This document shows, in pieces, positions 63,171 to 64,000 of a DNA stretch of 64,000 bases (positions are counted from its first letter, which is position 1; each line of letters starts with the position of its first letter). Position numbers and translations under genes: made by a program. The notes beneath the pieces are model-generated. The model saw only the letters and a program-made list of their open reading frames with translations. It had not been told where the DNA came from and did not search any database. The stretch is from Xanthomonas fragariae (GTDB lineage Bacteria; Pseudomonadota; Gammaproteobacteria; Xanthomonadales; Xanthomonadaceae): positions 3,279,501-3,343,500 of the forward strand of contig NZ_LT853882.1 of assembly GCF_900183975.1 (NCBI RefSeq). The letters are read 5' to 3'.

Positions 63171-63349
63171 AGAGCCGGCTCGCGGATGTAGCGGCTTTCA
63201 TCGCGCACCAGCAGATCCTGCCGCTGCGCATCGCACACCGCGTAACTGAAACCCTTCTGGATCGCGAACACCCCCACGTCGCAACCGGCCAAACCGGAAG
63301 CGATCGCGCCAAACGTGGTGCTCTTGAGGAAGTGACGACGTTGGATCAT
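63167..63349 (-). pseudogene. Glycosylasparaginase-like gene reduced to both ends
   Basis: A 60-residue frame starts with a twin-arginine-style leader (MIQRRHFLKSTTFGAIASGL then AGC). It passes directly into GVFAIQKGFSYAVCDAQRQD LLVRDESRYI, which resembles the C-terminal strand of Ntn-hydrolase glycosylasparaginases (GFSYAV ... motif). The catalytic centre between is missing, and the two ends are fused in frame. The stop overlaps the cutC ATG, preserving the original operon junction. If translated it is a short exported peptide without the enzyme core. The family assignment of the tail is from memory. Confidence 0.55.
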
Positions 63350-63660
63350 CCGGGCAACTCCATGATGGAAACAGGTGGCCGCGCAATGCGGTAGCAGCCT
63401 TCCATCATGCGACAGCACCGCGTGCGGATAAACCGTCTTGCGGTGCTGACGTGTGCGGATCCGCGCAAAGCAGCGCTTGTGCGCGCCGGGTGCTTGTGCA
63501 GGTAGCCGAGGCAGTTCACGACAGGAATAACGCACCTGCCAAGCCCCGGTGCTCCCGGACCAGGTCCCGAAGAAAGAATGGCGATATGAAAGCCCCTCTC
63601 CTGCCGGCAGATGCATCGGGCTGAGGGGACGGACTCTGATGCGCATGCCGGTTTAGATTG
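63350..63660. other. Intergenic region upstream of the asparaginase remnant
   Basis: About 310 bases with no gene I recognise; the open frames are shadows with Arg/Pro-rich composition. It ends at repeat copy 3. Confidence 0.35.
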
Positions 63661-63792
63661 GCTAACAAACCGTAGCAAGCAGTCGCCAGGTGGGTGCGGA
63701 TGGCACGGAGCAACCGCAGCGTAAGCCTGACACATGCCGATTCCGAGCACCGGCTGCGACCGCCTGGCGGTGAGCGCAGTCGTTTTGTTAGC
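63661..63792. repeat. MITE-like repeat, copy 3
   Basis: A 132-bp element with ends GCTAACAAACCG (63661) and CGTTTTGTTAGC (to 63792). Read in the direction of the acetyltransferase gene it begins 5 bases after the TAA of that gene. It shares GTGAGCGCAGTCGTTTTGTT with copy 1 exactly. Confidence 0.8.
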
Positions 63793-63797
63793 TACTC

Positions 63798-64000
63798 TTA
63801 ATGCTCGTCGACACCCTGCCCCCAATCGTCCTCGCGCAACCTGCTGGTCAGCACATGGTCGCGCCAGACGCCGTTCAATTGCAGATAGCGGCGCGCGTAG
63901 CCTTCGATCTGGAAACCCAGCCGTTGCAGCACACGCGCACTACGCAGATTGTCGGGGACGTATTGCGCCATCACTCGATGCAAGCCGAGTGGGCCGAACG
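63798..64000 (-). CDS. RimJ-type GNAT N-acetyltransferase, 3' end (partial)
   Basis: The C-terminal part of an acetyltransferase whose start lies beyond the window end. The open frame FGPLGLHRVMAQYVPDNLRS continues ARVLQRLGFQIEGYARRYLQ and NGVWRDHVLTSRL, which is the RimJ/RimL GNAT pattern (coenzyme A-binding helix NLRSARVLQRLGF, then EGYARRYLQLNGVWRDH). Such proteins acetylate ribosomal proteins or small molecules. Confidence 0.85.
   Translation of the reverse strand, partial: FGPLGLHRVMAQYVPDNLRSARVLQRLGFQIEGYARRYLQLNGVWRDHVLTSRLREDDWGQGVDEH

Overview
The window is a high-GC gammaproteobacterial chromosome segment that reads as Xanthomonas. The strongest evidence is a complete type II secretion operon in the Xps order (E-F-G-H-I-J-K-L-M-N-D), a XopL-like type III effector behind a perfect plant-inducible promoter box (TTCGC-N15-TTCGC), a YadA-type adhesin, and Xanthomonas-style GGGAATCGGGAATCG intergenic repeats. 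IS remnants, nonsense mutations and genes with internal deletions suggest a genome undergoing decay or specialisation. I cannot name the species.

Layout. 1-4100: 3' end of ettA, def, a damaged arsC-like gene, and a coupled pair of secreted proteins (a small one plus a PA-domain metallopeptidase-like protein). 4260-5970: two degenerate remnants, one an IS5-type transposase, and a family 2 glycosyltransferase. 6420-11310: an apparent scavenging operon of APH-fold kinase, TonB-dependent receptor, PnuC-family transporter and GntR/UTRA regulator, with one candidate operator in front. 11541-12425: a second glycosyltransferase. 12848-23939: xpsEFGHIJKLMND on the minus strand. 24056-32191: two S8 proteases flanking a trimeric autotransporter adhesin; the second protease has an in-frame amber codon. 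32530-47364: mostly housekeeping genes (purL, dsbC, xerD, an RDD protein, lptF/lptG, pepA, holC, valS).

47676-58238: an accessory island bracketed by a broken IS3-family element and an apparently intact IS30-family element. It holds an orphan type VI secretion module: a VgrG with a C-terminal HExxH domain, a lipoprotein that may be its immunity protein, a DUF2169 adaptor, a PAAR-like (DUF4150) WHH-nuclease toxin, a SUKH immunity protein, and degraded further immunity genes. 58269-64000: an alpha-L-fucosidase, a sialidase-like remnant, xopL, cutC coupled to a glycosylasparaginase-like remnant, and the end of a RimJ-type acetyltransferase gene.

Functionally the window is rich in surface and secretion biology. 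Xps would export enzymes such as the S8 proteases, the adhesin mediates attachment, the VgrG island serves contact-dependent competition, and XopL acts inside plant cells. Two further patterns stand out. Three copies of a 132-135 bp element with inverted-repeat ends each lie 4-5 nt after a stop codon, in the same orientation. Palindromic repeats of the intergenic type also appear to sit in frame inside purL.
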